Source of the DNA: Nonomuraea jiangxiensis
GTDB taxonomy: Bacteria > Actinomycetota > Actinomycetes > Streptosporangiales > Streptosporangiaceae
Reading direction: 5' to 3'
Length of the DNA stretch: 64,000 nucleotides
NCBI RefSeq assembly: GCF_900099965.1
Contig: NZ_FNDJ01000010.1
Span: forward strand, 310,001-374,000
Shown here piece after piece: positions 15,585 through 23,065 of this stretch (position 1 is its first letter; each line of letters begins with the position of its first letter). Made by a program: the position numbers and the translations under genes. The notes below the pieces were generated by a model. The model was not told the DNA's origin. It ran no database searches and saw nothing but the letters and a program-made list of their open reading frames with translations.

Positions 15585-16973
15585 ATGAGCACCCCGAACA
15601 CCACACTCCGCGCCGACGTCCTGGTCATCGGCTTCGGCAAGGGTGGCAAGACCGTCGCCAAGGCGATGGGCCGCCTGGGCCGCCGCGTCGTGCTCGTCGA
15701 GCAGTCCAGCCGCATGTACGGAGGCACGTGCCCCAACGTCGGCTGCGTGCCGACGAAGGCCCTCGTGCACCACGCCGGCAAGCGCCGCCCGGACGACCCG
15801 CCGCAGGAGTGGTACGAGCGGGCCGTCGGCAGCGTGCGGACGCTCACCAGGCTCCTCCGCTCGGACAACTACGACGCGCTGAACGACGCCGACACCGTCA
15901 CGGTCGTCACGGGCCGGGCCACGTTCGTCGACCCGCACACCGTCGAGGTCGGTACCGGCCCGAACCGGCTCGCCGTCGTCGCCGAGACCATCCTCATCAA
16001 CACCGGCGCCGAGCCGATCATCCCCGACGTCCCGGGCCTGCGGGCCAGCAAGCGCCTCGTGACCAGCACGGATCTCATCCAGACGACGGAGCTGCCGCAA
16101 CGTCTCGTGATCATCGGCGGCGGGTTCCTCGGCATCGAGTTCGCCTCGATCTACCGCCGCTTCGGCTCCCAGGTGACCGTGCTGGAGCAGGCCCCGAAGA
16201 TCCTCGGCCGACTGGACGACGACGTCGCGGCCGTCGCCACGGGCATCCTGACCGGCGAGGGCGTCGGGATCGTCACGGGCGTGCGGGTCATGGAGGTGCG
16301 TGACGACGAGAGCGCCACGACCGTCGTCTACGAGCAGGTCGGCCGCCGGCACACCCTGGAGGCCGACGCCGTGCTCGCCGCCACCGGGCGCGCCCCGGCC
16401 ACCGGCGACCTCGGGCTTGAGGCCGCCGGCGTACGGGTCACGGCGCGGGGCGCGATCGTGGTCGACGAGTACCTGCGTACGAGCCGGCCGCACATCTTCG
16501 CCCTGGGCGACGTCAACGGCGGACCCCAGTTCACCTACGTCTCCCTGGACGACAGCCGCATCGTCCTGGACCAGCTCACCGGCACGGGCACGCGCTCCAC
16601 GACGGACCGGGTCGCGATCCCGAACACGCTCTTCATGACCCCGCCGCTGGCCACCGTCGGCATCACCGAACGGCAGGCGCGTGACGAGGGCCGCCAGGTG
16701 AAGATCGCCGGCGAGCTGGTCGCCGACATCGTGGCGATGCCCCGTGCGCATGTCGTGGAGGAGACCCGTGGGGTCATGAAGTTCGTGATCGACGCGGAGA
16801 CGGACGAGATCCTCGGGGCGGCGCTGCTGAGCGTGGACGCGCAGGAGCTGATCAACACGGTCGCGCTCGCCATGCGCCACGGCATCAAGGCCGCCGAGCT
16901 GCGCGACGCCGTCTACACCCACCCCAGCTCGACGGAGGCCTTCAACGAGGTCCTCGGCACCATCATCCGCTAA
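15585..16973 (+). CDS. FAD pyridine nucleotide-disulfide oxidoreductase, RclA-like
   Basis: A 462-residue flavoprotein of the class I disulfide reductase family. It shows the FAD-binding 'VLVIGFGKGGKTVAKAMGRL', the redox pair in 'YGGTCPNVGCVPTKALVHH', the NAD(P) motif 'VIIGGGFLGIEFAS' and a C-terminal dimerisation domain with 'THPSSTEAFNE'. The last motif has His in the usual place but Ser after Pro, as in RclA/MerA relatives rather than LpdA. E. coli RclA reduces Cu(II) and protects against HOCl. The divergent RclR-like regulator 75 bases away supports the RclA assignment. The stop overlaps that of the convergent PP2C gene by 4 bases. Confidence 0.85.
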   Translation: MSTPNTTLRADVLVIGFGKGGKTVAKAMGRLGRRVVLVEQSSRMYGGTCPNVGCVPTKALVHHAGKRRPDDPPQEWYERAVGSVRTLTRLLRSDNYDALNDADTVTVVTGRATFVDPHTVEVGTGPNRLAVVAETILINTGAEPIIPDVPGLRASKRLVTSTDLIQTTELPQRLVIIGGGFLGIEFASIYRRFGSQVTVLEQAPKILGRLDDDVAAVATGILTGEGVGIVTGVRVMEVRDDESATTVVYEQVGRRHTLEADAVLAATGRAPATGDLGLEAAGVRVTARGAIVVDEYLRTSRPHIFALGDVNGGPQFTYVSLDDSRIVLDQLTGTGTRSTTDRVAIPNTLFMTPPLATVGITERQARDEGRQVKIAGELVADIVAMPRAHVVEETRGVMKFVIDAETDEILGAALLSVDAQELINTVALAMRHGIKAAELRDAVYTHPSSTEAFNEVLGTIIR

Positions 16974-19063
16974 AGGGGATCATCGGGCAGTTTGATCGAG
17001 CCAGTCAGTGGCCGGTCCTGGATCTCGGGCAGCCTTACCGCGATCATGGCGATGTCGTCCTTCCTGGCGATGGGCATCCGGGCGAGCACCTGGTCGGAGA
17101 AGTCGTCGATGGGCGCGCGGGCCAGCGACTCGGCGTGCCGGCGCAGTCGTTCCAGGCCGTCGTCCAGGTTCTCGCCGGGCCGTTCCACCAGGCCGTCGGT
17201 GTAGAAGAGCAGGGTGCCGCGCGGCGGCAGCATGGCGACGGCGCTGGTGCGCGGCTGGTCGTTGCCGTAGCCGAGCAGGGGGTTGAGCGCGCCCTCCAGG
17301 AAACGACCCTCGCCCTCGTACGTGACCAGCAACGGCGGCGGATGCCCGGCCACCGAGTACTCCAGCCGCCATTCCCCGTTCTCGGGACCTTCCAGCCGGG
17401 CCAGGATGCAGGTCGCGGTGCCGTCGCCGTACAGGGCCTCGGTGGCGACGTTCAGGCGACGCAGGATGTCACCGGGGGGTTCGCGGCGGTCCATGGCCAG
17501 GCCCCTGAGCATGTTGCGGAGCTGGCTCATGGTCACCGCGGCGGCCAGGTCGTGCCCGCCGACGTCGCCGATGGTCAGGATCGTCGCCCCGTCGGGCAGC
17601 AGGAAGGAGTCGTACCAGTCGCCGCCGATCTCGACGGCGGTGGCGCTCGGGCGGTACCGGGCGGTGATCTCCATTTCCGGCACGTCCGGCGGGTCGGGCA
17701 GCAGGCAGTTCTGCAGGGCGAGCGCCACCCGCTGGGTGCGCTGGAAGCGCATGGCGTTGCTCAGGTGGGCATGGGCGTGGTCGAGCATCCGGCCCAGCAG
17801 GTCGACGTCGGCCGGCCCGATCGGCTCCCGCGATCCGCAGATCACCGCGTCGAGCACCGCCGCCACGGCACCGTCGACGATCACCGGTACGAGCGCGATG
17901 CTGTTGGCCTTGGCGCTCCTGAACCACTCGTCCGCCCCCGGCGGCGCCAGGTCCGGCGGGAAGTCGCCGGGCGGGAAGATCCGGTGAACCGGCCGGCGGG
18001 TCCTGACCGCCTGGACGAAGGCGGTGCGCGGCCCGAAACGTACCGTCCCCGGCTGCGGCTCCGGCCCGAGCCCCTCCCGTACGATGCTGACGAACCTCTC
18101 GGCCACCAGCGGCTCGGGCGGCTGGCCGTCGAAGTCGGGGACCAGGTAGATCCCGATCCCGTCCAGCACACTGGGCATGAGCACGTGGCAGAGCATGCCC
18201 AGCACCTCGTCCAGGCCGCCGATGTCGGCCGTCGCCGCGGCCGCCTGGTCGAGCAGTTTCCTGCGCTGCTCCTCCTGCCATTCGTGCTCGACGTCGGCGC
18301 ACGTACCGACCCACTCGACCACCTCGCCGTTCTCGATCACGGGGACGGCGCGCGTGCGCACGTGCCGGTAGCCGTCACCGGCCAGTTTCAGCCGGACCAC
18401 GTGGTCCCACCGGCCCTGCAGCCGGGCCTCCGGCCAGGTGTCGCGGACGCCCGGCAGGTCGTCGGGGTGAACGGCCCGCAACCAGCCCTCGCCGCTGTAC
18501 TCGGGCCAGCTCTGACCGGTCATCTGCTCCCAGCCCGGGCTCGGCTCGGCCACCTGGCCCAGGGGGGCCATCACCCACACGACCTGCGTTTCGACCCGCA
18601 TGAGGCTCTGGTAACGCAGGACGAACCTGCGCCGCTCCTCCGCGATGGAGTCCAGCTCGCCGCCGCGCCGGGCCTGACCGGCGGTCTTCGCGACCACCAG
18701 CAGTACGCCGGCCTCGTCGGCGCCGAGCCAGATCTTCGACATGCTGATCGAGTAGCGCCGCTGACCGTCCGCTCTCGTACGGTCGCCGAAATCGAGGGGC
18801 AGCTCCCGCAGGCTGAGCGGTTCGCCGGTCTCCAGCACCCAGTCGATCAGCCCGAAGTAGTCCTGCTGGTGCAGGTCGCCGAGGGCCTCGCGGATCGGCA
18901 GCCCGAGTACGCGCTCGCCGGCGATCTCCTGGAAGGTGGCGTTGGCGTAGACCAGCCGGTGGTCGGGGCCGCCGGTCGCCACCACTCCCACCGGGGCGGA
19001 GTCGAAGACGTCGAAGGGCAGGCCGCTGAGCGTCCGGTCGGCAGCCTCGCCCATCGTTGTCAT
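16970..19063 (-). CDS. PAS-PAS-GAF-PP2C (SpoIIE-type) serine phosphatase
   Basis: A 697-residue signalling phosphatase. Two PAS domains are visible at about 15-130 ('FDSAPVGVVATGGPDHRLVY') and 145-275 ('VHPDDLPGVRDTWPEA'), a GAF-like domain at 285-450, and a C-terminal PP2C domain with metal-binding Asp in 'EIGGDWYDSFLL', 'ILTIGDVGGHD' and 'LFYTDGLVE'. Such RsbU-like phosphatases usually dephosphorylate an anti-sigma-factor antagonist in partner switching. No antagonist or kinase gene is adjacent; an RsbW-like kinase lies at 53891-54331, but linkage is speculative. No membrane segment is seen. The start is ATG 19063; ATG 19054 has better SD spacing to the G-run upstream. Confidence 0.9.
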   Translation of the reverse strand: MTTMGEAADRTLSGLPFDVFDSAPVGVVATGGPDHRLVYANATFQEIAGERVLGLPIREALGDLHQQDYFGLIDWVLETGEPLSLRELPLDFGDRTRADGQRRYSISMSKIWLGADEAGVLLVVAKTAGQARRGGELDSIAEERRRFVLRYQSLMRVETQVVWVMAPLGQVAEPSPGWEQMTGQSWPEYSGEGWLRAVHPDDLPGVRDTWPEARLQGRWDHVVRLKLAGDGYRHVRTRAVPVIENGEVVEWVGTCADVEHEWQEEQRRKLLDQAAAATADIGGLDEVLGMLCHVLMPSVLDGIGIYLVPDFDGQPPEPLVAERFVSIVREGLGPEPQPGTVRFGPRTAFVQAVRTRRPVHRIFPPGDFPPDLAPPGADEWFRSAKANSIALVPVIVDGAVAAVLDAVICGSREPIGPADVDLLGRMLDHAHAHLSNAMRFQRTQRVALALQNCLLPDPPDVPEMEITARYRPSATAVEIGGDWYDSFLLPDGATILTIGDVGGHDLAAAVTMSQLRNMLRGLAMDRREPPGDILRRLNVATEALYGDGTATCILARLEGPENGEWRLEYSVAGHPPPLLVTYEGEGRFLEGALNPLLGYGNDQPRTSAVAMLPPRGTLLFYTDGLVERPGENLDDGLERLRRHAESLARAPIDDFSDQVLARMPIARKDDIAMIAVRLPEIQDRPLTGSIKLPDDPL

Positions 19064-19216
19064 CCCCCCGCCTAGGTCACGATCGCCCCCGTGCTGCTGT
19101 CGCATTTGAGGGGATATGTCACTATCAACCCTCCGAAGCAGGTCCGGGTAATCCGTTTCCGACGGTTGTTGACCTGCCGATTGCCGAAATATGGAGCGGC
19201 GACGAGCCATCCGGTC

Positions 19217-19290
19217 TTGAACGGCGTTCAATTACTACTTGCACAGCGTTCAAGTCGCCCCCTATCGTCGTACTTGCACATTGTTCAAGT
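19217..19290 (+). promoter_or_regulatory. Cluster of three palindromic operators upstream of the 19311 membrane gene
   Basis: TTGAACGGCGTTCAA (19217-19231) is a perfect dyad. Two longer variants follow, ACTTGCACAGCGTTCAAGT (19237-19255) and ACTTGCACATTGTTCAAGT (19272-19290). All share TTGnACnnnGTTCAA. The last ends about 20 bases before the start codon, so bound repressor should block transcription. The form fits a TetR-type operator; the regulator is not identified. Confidence 0.65.
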
Positions 19291-19310
19291 CATCTCGCAG
19301 GAGGCCGCTC

Positions 19311-19859
19311 ATGCCGCTCCCCGTCGCCCTTGCCGCAGCGCTGCAGTTACTTCTCGCGGCGACGTTCCTCGTCCTCCCGCTTCTCGCGCAGATCTTCGGT
19401 GGCGCCGCGCAGCGGGCGGCCGAGGCCGAGATGGCCCGGCAGGGCCTGCCGGGCGGCGTGCTCGCCCAGCACGGCATCAACTTCAGGGAGAAACCCTGGG
19501 AGCTCGCGCTGGCGCTGGCCATCGCGGCCGCCCTGACGGCGCTGGGCTGGCTCAACCTCACCGGTGAGGGACTCGGCCGGACCCTGTCGTGGATCGCCGA
19601 ACCCGTCGTCCTGGTCGCGGTCGGCTCCGTCACCGCCAGTCAGGTGTTCGCCCGCCGGTACACCGAGGCCGCCTTCAGGAGGTCCGCCGACCCGCGGGTG
19701 CGCGACATCGACGTACGGGCGCTGCTCGGCGCCGCCGTCGGCGCGTTCCCCTCCTGGCTGCGCCCCGCGGTCGTGCTCCGCTTCTGGCTGGCGACGCTGG
19801 GCTCGGTCCTGGTCATCGTGCTCCTGCTGACCCCGGCGGCGGGCGCCCATTTCCGGTAA
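19311..19859 (+). CDS. Four-helix membrane protein of unknown function
   Basis: A 182-residue integral membrane protein. Hydrophobic segments occur at the N-terminus ('VALAAALQLLLAATFLVLPL'), around 65-80, around 88-108 and near the C-terminus ('FWLATLGSVLVIVLLLTPAA'). AGGAGG precedes ATG 19311 at good spacing. I recognise no domain. The three operator-like dyads directly upstream suggest tight repression by a TetR-like protein, a pattern often seen for drug or stress-inducible genes. It stands alone ahead of the DinB-ankyrin gene, only 30 bases away, and may be cotranscribed with it. Confidence 0.75.
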   Translation: MPLPVALAAALQLLLAATFLVLPLLAQIFGGAAQRAAEAEMARQGLPGGVLAQHGINFREKPWELALALAIAAALTALGWLNLTGEGLGRTLSWIAEPVVLVAVGSVTASQVFARRYTEAAFRRSADPRVRDIDVRALLGAAVGAFPSWLRPAVVLRFWLATLGSVLVIVLLLTPAAGAHFR

Positions 19860-19889
19860 CCGCCGGCCACGCCGCGTAGCGTGCTGTCC

Positions 19890-20843
19890 ATGGCCACACT
19901 CCTGGACAACCTCCTGGACCTGTCCGACTTCGCCTGGCAGCGCCTGCGTACCCGGCTGGACGGGCTGACCGACGCGGAATACCTCTGGACGCCGATCCCG
20001 GACTCCTGGACGGTCCATCCCGGCGACGACGGCTCATACGTCGCGGACGGGGGCGGGCTGCCGCCCGAGCCGTCGCCGTTCACCACCATCGCCTGGCGGG
20101 TCACCCACCTCATCGACATCCTGCAGGCCGAGCGGACGGCGACCTGGTTCGGGCAGAAGCCCGCACCGGAGGACGGGGTGCCGGGGGTGCCGGGCACCGC
20201 CGCCGACGCACTGCGCGCTTTGGAGCACGCCTACGACGTGTGGCGCCGGCGGCTGGCCGCCCTGAGCGCGGACGACCTCGGGCGCGCGATGGGCCCGATC
20301 GCGGGACCGTACGCCGACGCCGACGGCACCGCCTTCGCCCTGCACATCCTCGACGAGTTCGTGCACCACGGAGCCGAGATCGGCGTCGTCCGCGACCTCT
20401 ACCGCGGGCTCGGGCCGCGTGACCCGTTCGTGGCCGCCTGCCTGGCGGGCGACCGGCCGGCGATCGCGGCCATGCTGGCCGAGGATCCGGCGCTCCTCGA
20501 CCGCACCCGCGCCGGGCGCCCCGGCCTGCTGGCCGAGGCGGCGGCGTGGCAGCGCTGGGACGCGATCGAAGTGCTGGTCGAGCTGGGCTTCGACGTCAAC
20601 GCCCGTACGGCGGCCGGCCGGACCCCGGCCCACCACGCCGCCGGCGCCGGCGCGGTCGGCCCGCTGCGGCTGCTGGTCCGGCACGGCGCCGACCTCACCG
20701 CCACCGACCCCCTCTTCGGCGCCACCCCGCTCGGCTGGGCACAGTGGTTCAAGCAACCGCACACCATCGCCTACCTGGAACGACACCAGCCCCCCACCAC
20801 CGACCCCCCTACACCCGCCGAGGCCCCCCACCCACCCCAGTAG
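19890..20843 (+). CDS. DinB-family domain fused to ankyrin repeats
   Basis: A 317-residue fusion. Residues 1-165 have the DinB/DfsB four-helix pattern, with putative metal-site His in 'RVTHLIDILQ' and 'FVHHGAEIG'. Residues 180-300 form about three ankyrin repeats, for example 'AAAWQRWDAIEVLVELGFDV' followed by 'NARTAAGRTPAHHAAGAGA' and 'RLLVRHGADLTATDPLFGAT'. DinB-like proteins bind a divalent metal and often act as thiol-dependent transferases; ankyrin repeats bind proteins. The combined role is unknown. The C-terminal tail is Pro/Thr-rich. ATG 19890 was chosen over an upstream start at 19881. A degenerate minisatellite starts at its stop codon. Confidence 0.82.
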   Translation: MATLLDNLLDLSDFAWQRLRTRLDGLTDAEYLWTPIPDSWTVHPGDDGSYVADGGGLPPEPSPFTTIAWRVTHLIDILQAERTATWFGQKPAPEDGVPGVPGTAADALRALEHAYDVWRRRLAALSADDLGRAMGPIAGPYADADGTAFALHILDEFVHHGAEIGVVRDLYRGLGPRDPFVAACLAGDRPAIAAMLAEDPALLDRTRAGRPGLLAEAAAWQRWDAIEVLVELGFDVNARTAAGRTPAHHAAGAGAVGPLRLLVRHGADLTATDPLFGATPLGWAQWFKQPHTIAYLERHQPPTTDPPTPAEAPHPPQ

Positions 20844-21047
20844 AACGCCCCCGCGTCCCGGAACAGGCGCCGTCACGCCCAGGAGCAACGCCCCCACGCC
20901 CGGGGAACGCCCCGCCCTCGGGAACAACGTCCCGTGCCCCGGGAACGTCCCTGCGCCCGGAAGAACGCCCCCTGCGCCCGGAAGAACGCCCTCTGCGCCT
21001 GGAAGGGCGCCCCTGCGTTTGCACCCGGAAGGGCGCTGCCGGGGCCG
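20843..21047. repeat. Degenerate minisatellite between the DinB-ankyrin and NTase genes
   Basis: About ten imperfect 18-26-bp units fill the whole intergenic space. The clearest neighbouring pair is GAAGAACGCCCCCTGCGCCC and GAAGAACGCCCTCTGCGCCT, each followed by G. It has no dyads and no CRISPR-like spacers. It could affect promoter spacing for the next gene or be a neutral expansion. Confidence 0.75.
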
Positions 21048-21061
21048 CTAGGCTGCCGGGC

Positions 21062-21880
21062 GTGCTGGACGACGAGAAGCTCGCGGCGATCGCCGCCCGC
21101 CTGGCCGAGGTGCCCGGCGTGGTCGCCGTCGTGCTGGGCGGCAGCCGGGCCCGCGGAACCCACCGCCCCGACTCCGACATCGACCTCGGCCTCTACTACC
21201 GGCCCCCGCTGGCCGTGGCCGACCTGCGCGCGCTCGCTCGCGACCTCACCGGCACCCCCACCGACGTCACCGAGCCGGGCGGCTGGGGGCCGTGGGTGGA
21301 CGGCGGCGGCTGGCTCACCGTGGACGGGTGGCGGGTCGACTGGATCTACCGCGACCTCGACCGCGTGCGCCGGATCTGGGCGGACTGCCAGGCCGGCCGC
21401 TACGAGATCGGCGTCCAGGCGGGACACCCGCTGGGCTTCTACTCCCACGCCTACGCGGGCGAGGTCGCCATGTGCCGGATCCTCGCCGACCCCACCGGAG
21501 AGCTGACGGCGTTGCGCGCGGAGACCACCGCCTACCCGCCGGCCCTGCGTACAGCGCTGATCCGCGGCCTGTGGGAGGCCGGCTTCGCGCTCCAGATCGC
21601 CGGATACGGCGCCACCGGGCACGACCCGGCGTACGCGGCCGGATGTCTGTTCCGCGCGCTCGGTGTCGTATGTCAGGCGCTGCACGCCATCGACGGCGCC
21701 TGGCTGGTCAACGAGAAGGGCATGATCGCGGCCGCTGGCCGGCTCCCGTCGGCGCCGCCGGAGTTCGCCGAGCGCGCCCAGGCACTGCTGGCCGCCGTCG
21801 GCAGCACCCCCGACGAGATCGCGAGCACCGTCGCCACCGCCGAGCGGCTGATCGCCGAGGTAAGGGCCACCTGCTCCTGA
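21062..21880 (+). CDS. Nucleotidyltransferase-domain protein
   Basis: A 272-residue protein whose N-terminus carries the pol-beta-type nucleotidyltransferase motif 'VVLGGSRARGTHRPDSDIDL' (GGSxxxG with DxD), followed by 'GWRVDWIYRDLD', the likely third acidic strand. The remaining helical part ('PALRTALIRGLWEAGFALQI') resembles the C-terminal domain of stand-alone antibiotic adenylyltransferase-like or DUF4037-like proteins. It would transfer an NMP to a small molecule or protein, but the acceptor is unknown. GTG 21062 is the first plausible start after the repeat region and has only a weak SD. It is not a typical MNT/HEPN pair because no HEPN gene adjoins it. Confidence 0.8.
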   Translation: MLDDEKLAAIAARLAEVPGVVAVVLGGSRARGTHRPDSDIDLGLYYRPPLAVADLRALARDLTGTPTDVTEPGGWGPWVDGGGWLTVDGWRVDWIYRDLDRVRRIWADCQAGRYEIGVQAGHPLGFYSHAYAGEVAMCRILADPTGELTALRAETTAYPPALRTALIRGLWEAGFALQIAGYGATGHDPAYAAGCLFRALGVVCQALHAIDGAWLVNEKGMIAAAGRLPSAPPEFAERAQALLAAVGSTPDEIASTVATAERLIAEVRATCS

Positions 21881-21897
21881 CGCCTCGTCCCGCTCCT

Positions 21898-21943
21898 AAC
21901 GCTTCGCGGAGAACGTGGTCAACGCTTCGCGGCGAGCGTGGTC
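21898..21943 (-). repeat. 23-bp tandem duplication at a gene 3' end
   Basis: Two adjacent copies (21898-21920 and 21921-21943) starting AACGCTTCGCGG. The right-hand copy encodes the last residues and stop of the membrane protein gene; the left one is an extra, out-of-frame copy beyond the stop. Confidence 0.75.
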
Positions 21944-22389
21944 AGCAGGAGGAGCAGCGCGCTCTGGGCCAGCATGCCGGGGGCGAGCGGCGGGGCGTCG
22001 CCGACCGACTTGGTGAGCGCGTACCACCACTGGGTGAGCGGCGGGAGGCCGTCCCAGGCGGGGTCGAACGCGCCCGCGCCGTGGTTGACGTTCACGTGCA
22101 CGAAGACCCCGTACGCCGAGGCGAGCAGCACGGCCAGCGCGAGCCAGCGGGCCACGGTGACCCTTCCAGGGGAGTCGCCCGTGGCGATCAGCACCAGCGC
22201 GAGCACCAGCAGGACCAGGGCCGCCCAGGGGATCAGCTGGGTCGTGGTCTGCCAGTGGCGTTCGAAGGCGAGCTCGGCCGCCGCCCCCATGATGCCGATC
22301 GCGGTCAGCGCCAGCAGTCCGAGGCGCACCGTGAGGGGACCGGTCCGGCGGGCCGGCCGCTCGGTGATGCCAGTGGGCGTTGAGGTCAT
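21919..22389 (-). CDS. Small four-helix membrane protein of unknown function
   Basis: A 156-residue membrane protein. Four hydrophobic stretches are visible, starting with 'VRLGLLALTAIGIMGAAAEL' and 'LIPWAALVLLVLALVLIATG'. The loop 'AAELAFERHWQTTTQLIPW' is conserved-looking in actinomycete hypothetical proteins of this size, but I cannot name the family. ATG 22389 was chosen because upstream in-frame codons encode a charged, non-conserved extension. It is divergent from the DUF1772 gene and convergent with the nucleotidyltransferase gene. Its 3' end carries a short tandem duplication. Confidence 0.7.
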   Translation of the reverse strand: MTSTPTGITERPARRTGPLTVRLGLLALTAIGIMGAAAELAFERHWQTTTQLIPWAALVLLVLALVLIATGDSPGRVTVARWLALAVLLASAYGVFVHVNVNHGAGAFDPAWDGLPPLTQWWYALTKSVGDAPPLAPGMLAQSALLLLLTTLAAKR

Positions 22390-22555
22390 GCGGGACCACC
22401 CATCCGATACGAGAGCTCTTCGGTCGCCTCCAAGCTCTCCGCCCCGCATCAGATGTTCCTCAGCGGATTCTGAATATCTCGTGAGAAACCGGTACCTCAC
22501 CCGGCGGATAAGGCGATGCGGTGCTTTCTTCCGGGTCAGGGTGGATCATTGGGGG

Positions 22556-23017
22556 ATGGACGTATTGGCGGCCGTCGCGGCGATCGTCGCGCTCGTGCTG
22601 AACGGCCTGATAGCAGGCCTCTTCTTCGCATTCTCGGTGGCGGTGATGCCCGCTCTCGACGCGATCGACCAGGACCAGGCGGCCGCTGCCATGCGCAGCG
22701 TCAACCAGAAGATCCTCAACCGGGTGTTCCTGCTGACGTTCACGCTGGCGCCGGTGCTCTCACTGGCCGCGGGCGTGCTCCTGCTGGTGTCCGGGGCGAG
22801 CCTGCCGGGGATCCTGGCCCTCGCGGCCGCCGTGGTCTATTTCGTCGGCTCGATCCTGGTGACCAGCGTGGTCAACGTGCCGCTGAACAACGCTCTCAAC
22901 GACGGCAAGGTCGACTGGGCCGGCTATTCACCCCGCTGGACCCGCTGGAACCACCTGCGAGGCTGGGCCTGCGTACTCGCCGTGGCGCTGCTCGGCACCG
23001 CACTCCACCTCTGGTAG
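22556..23017 (+). CDS. DUF1772 membrane protein (anthrone oxygenase-like)
   Basis: A 153-residue integral membrane protein with four helices. The family pattern is visible: 'GLIAGLFFAFSVAVMPALDA' at the N-terminus, 'VNVPLNNALNDGKVDW' in the centre and 'WTRWNHLRGWACVLAVALLG' at the C-terminus. DUF1772 proteins include enzymes linked to anthrone oxidation in polyketide pathways, but most actinomycete members are orphan proteins of unknown role, and no polyketide gene is nearby. A G-rich SD precedes ATG 22556. Its stop codon touches a strong bidirectional stem-loop shared with lpdA. Confidence 0.85.
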   Translation: MDVLAAVAAIVALVLNGLIAGLFFAFSVAVMPALDAIDQDQAAAAMRSVNQKILNRVFLLTFTLAPVLSLAAGVLLLVSGASLPGILALAAAVVYFVGSILVTSVVNVPLNNALNDGKVDWAGYSPRWTRWNHLRGWACVLAVALLGTALHLW

Positions 23018-23047
23018 TGATCGGTACGGCCCCGCCGTACCGATCAC
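23017..23047. terminator. Bidirectional stem-loop between DUF1772 gene and lpdA
   Basis: A perfect 13-bp stem, GTGATCGGTACGG (23017-23029) with its complement (23035-23047) and a 5-base loop. It starts at the last base of the DUF1772 stop codon and ends 18 bases before the lpdA stop. There is no U-tract on either strand. Confidence 0.7.
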
Positions 23048-23065
23048 GCGGGAGGGCGGGAGAGC

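Noticed and set aside
20843..21047. CRISPR array
   Set aside because: Units are adjacent and degenerate with no unique spacers, and no cas genes are present.
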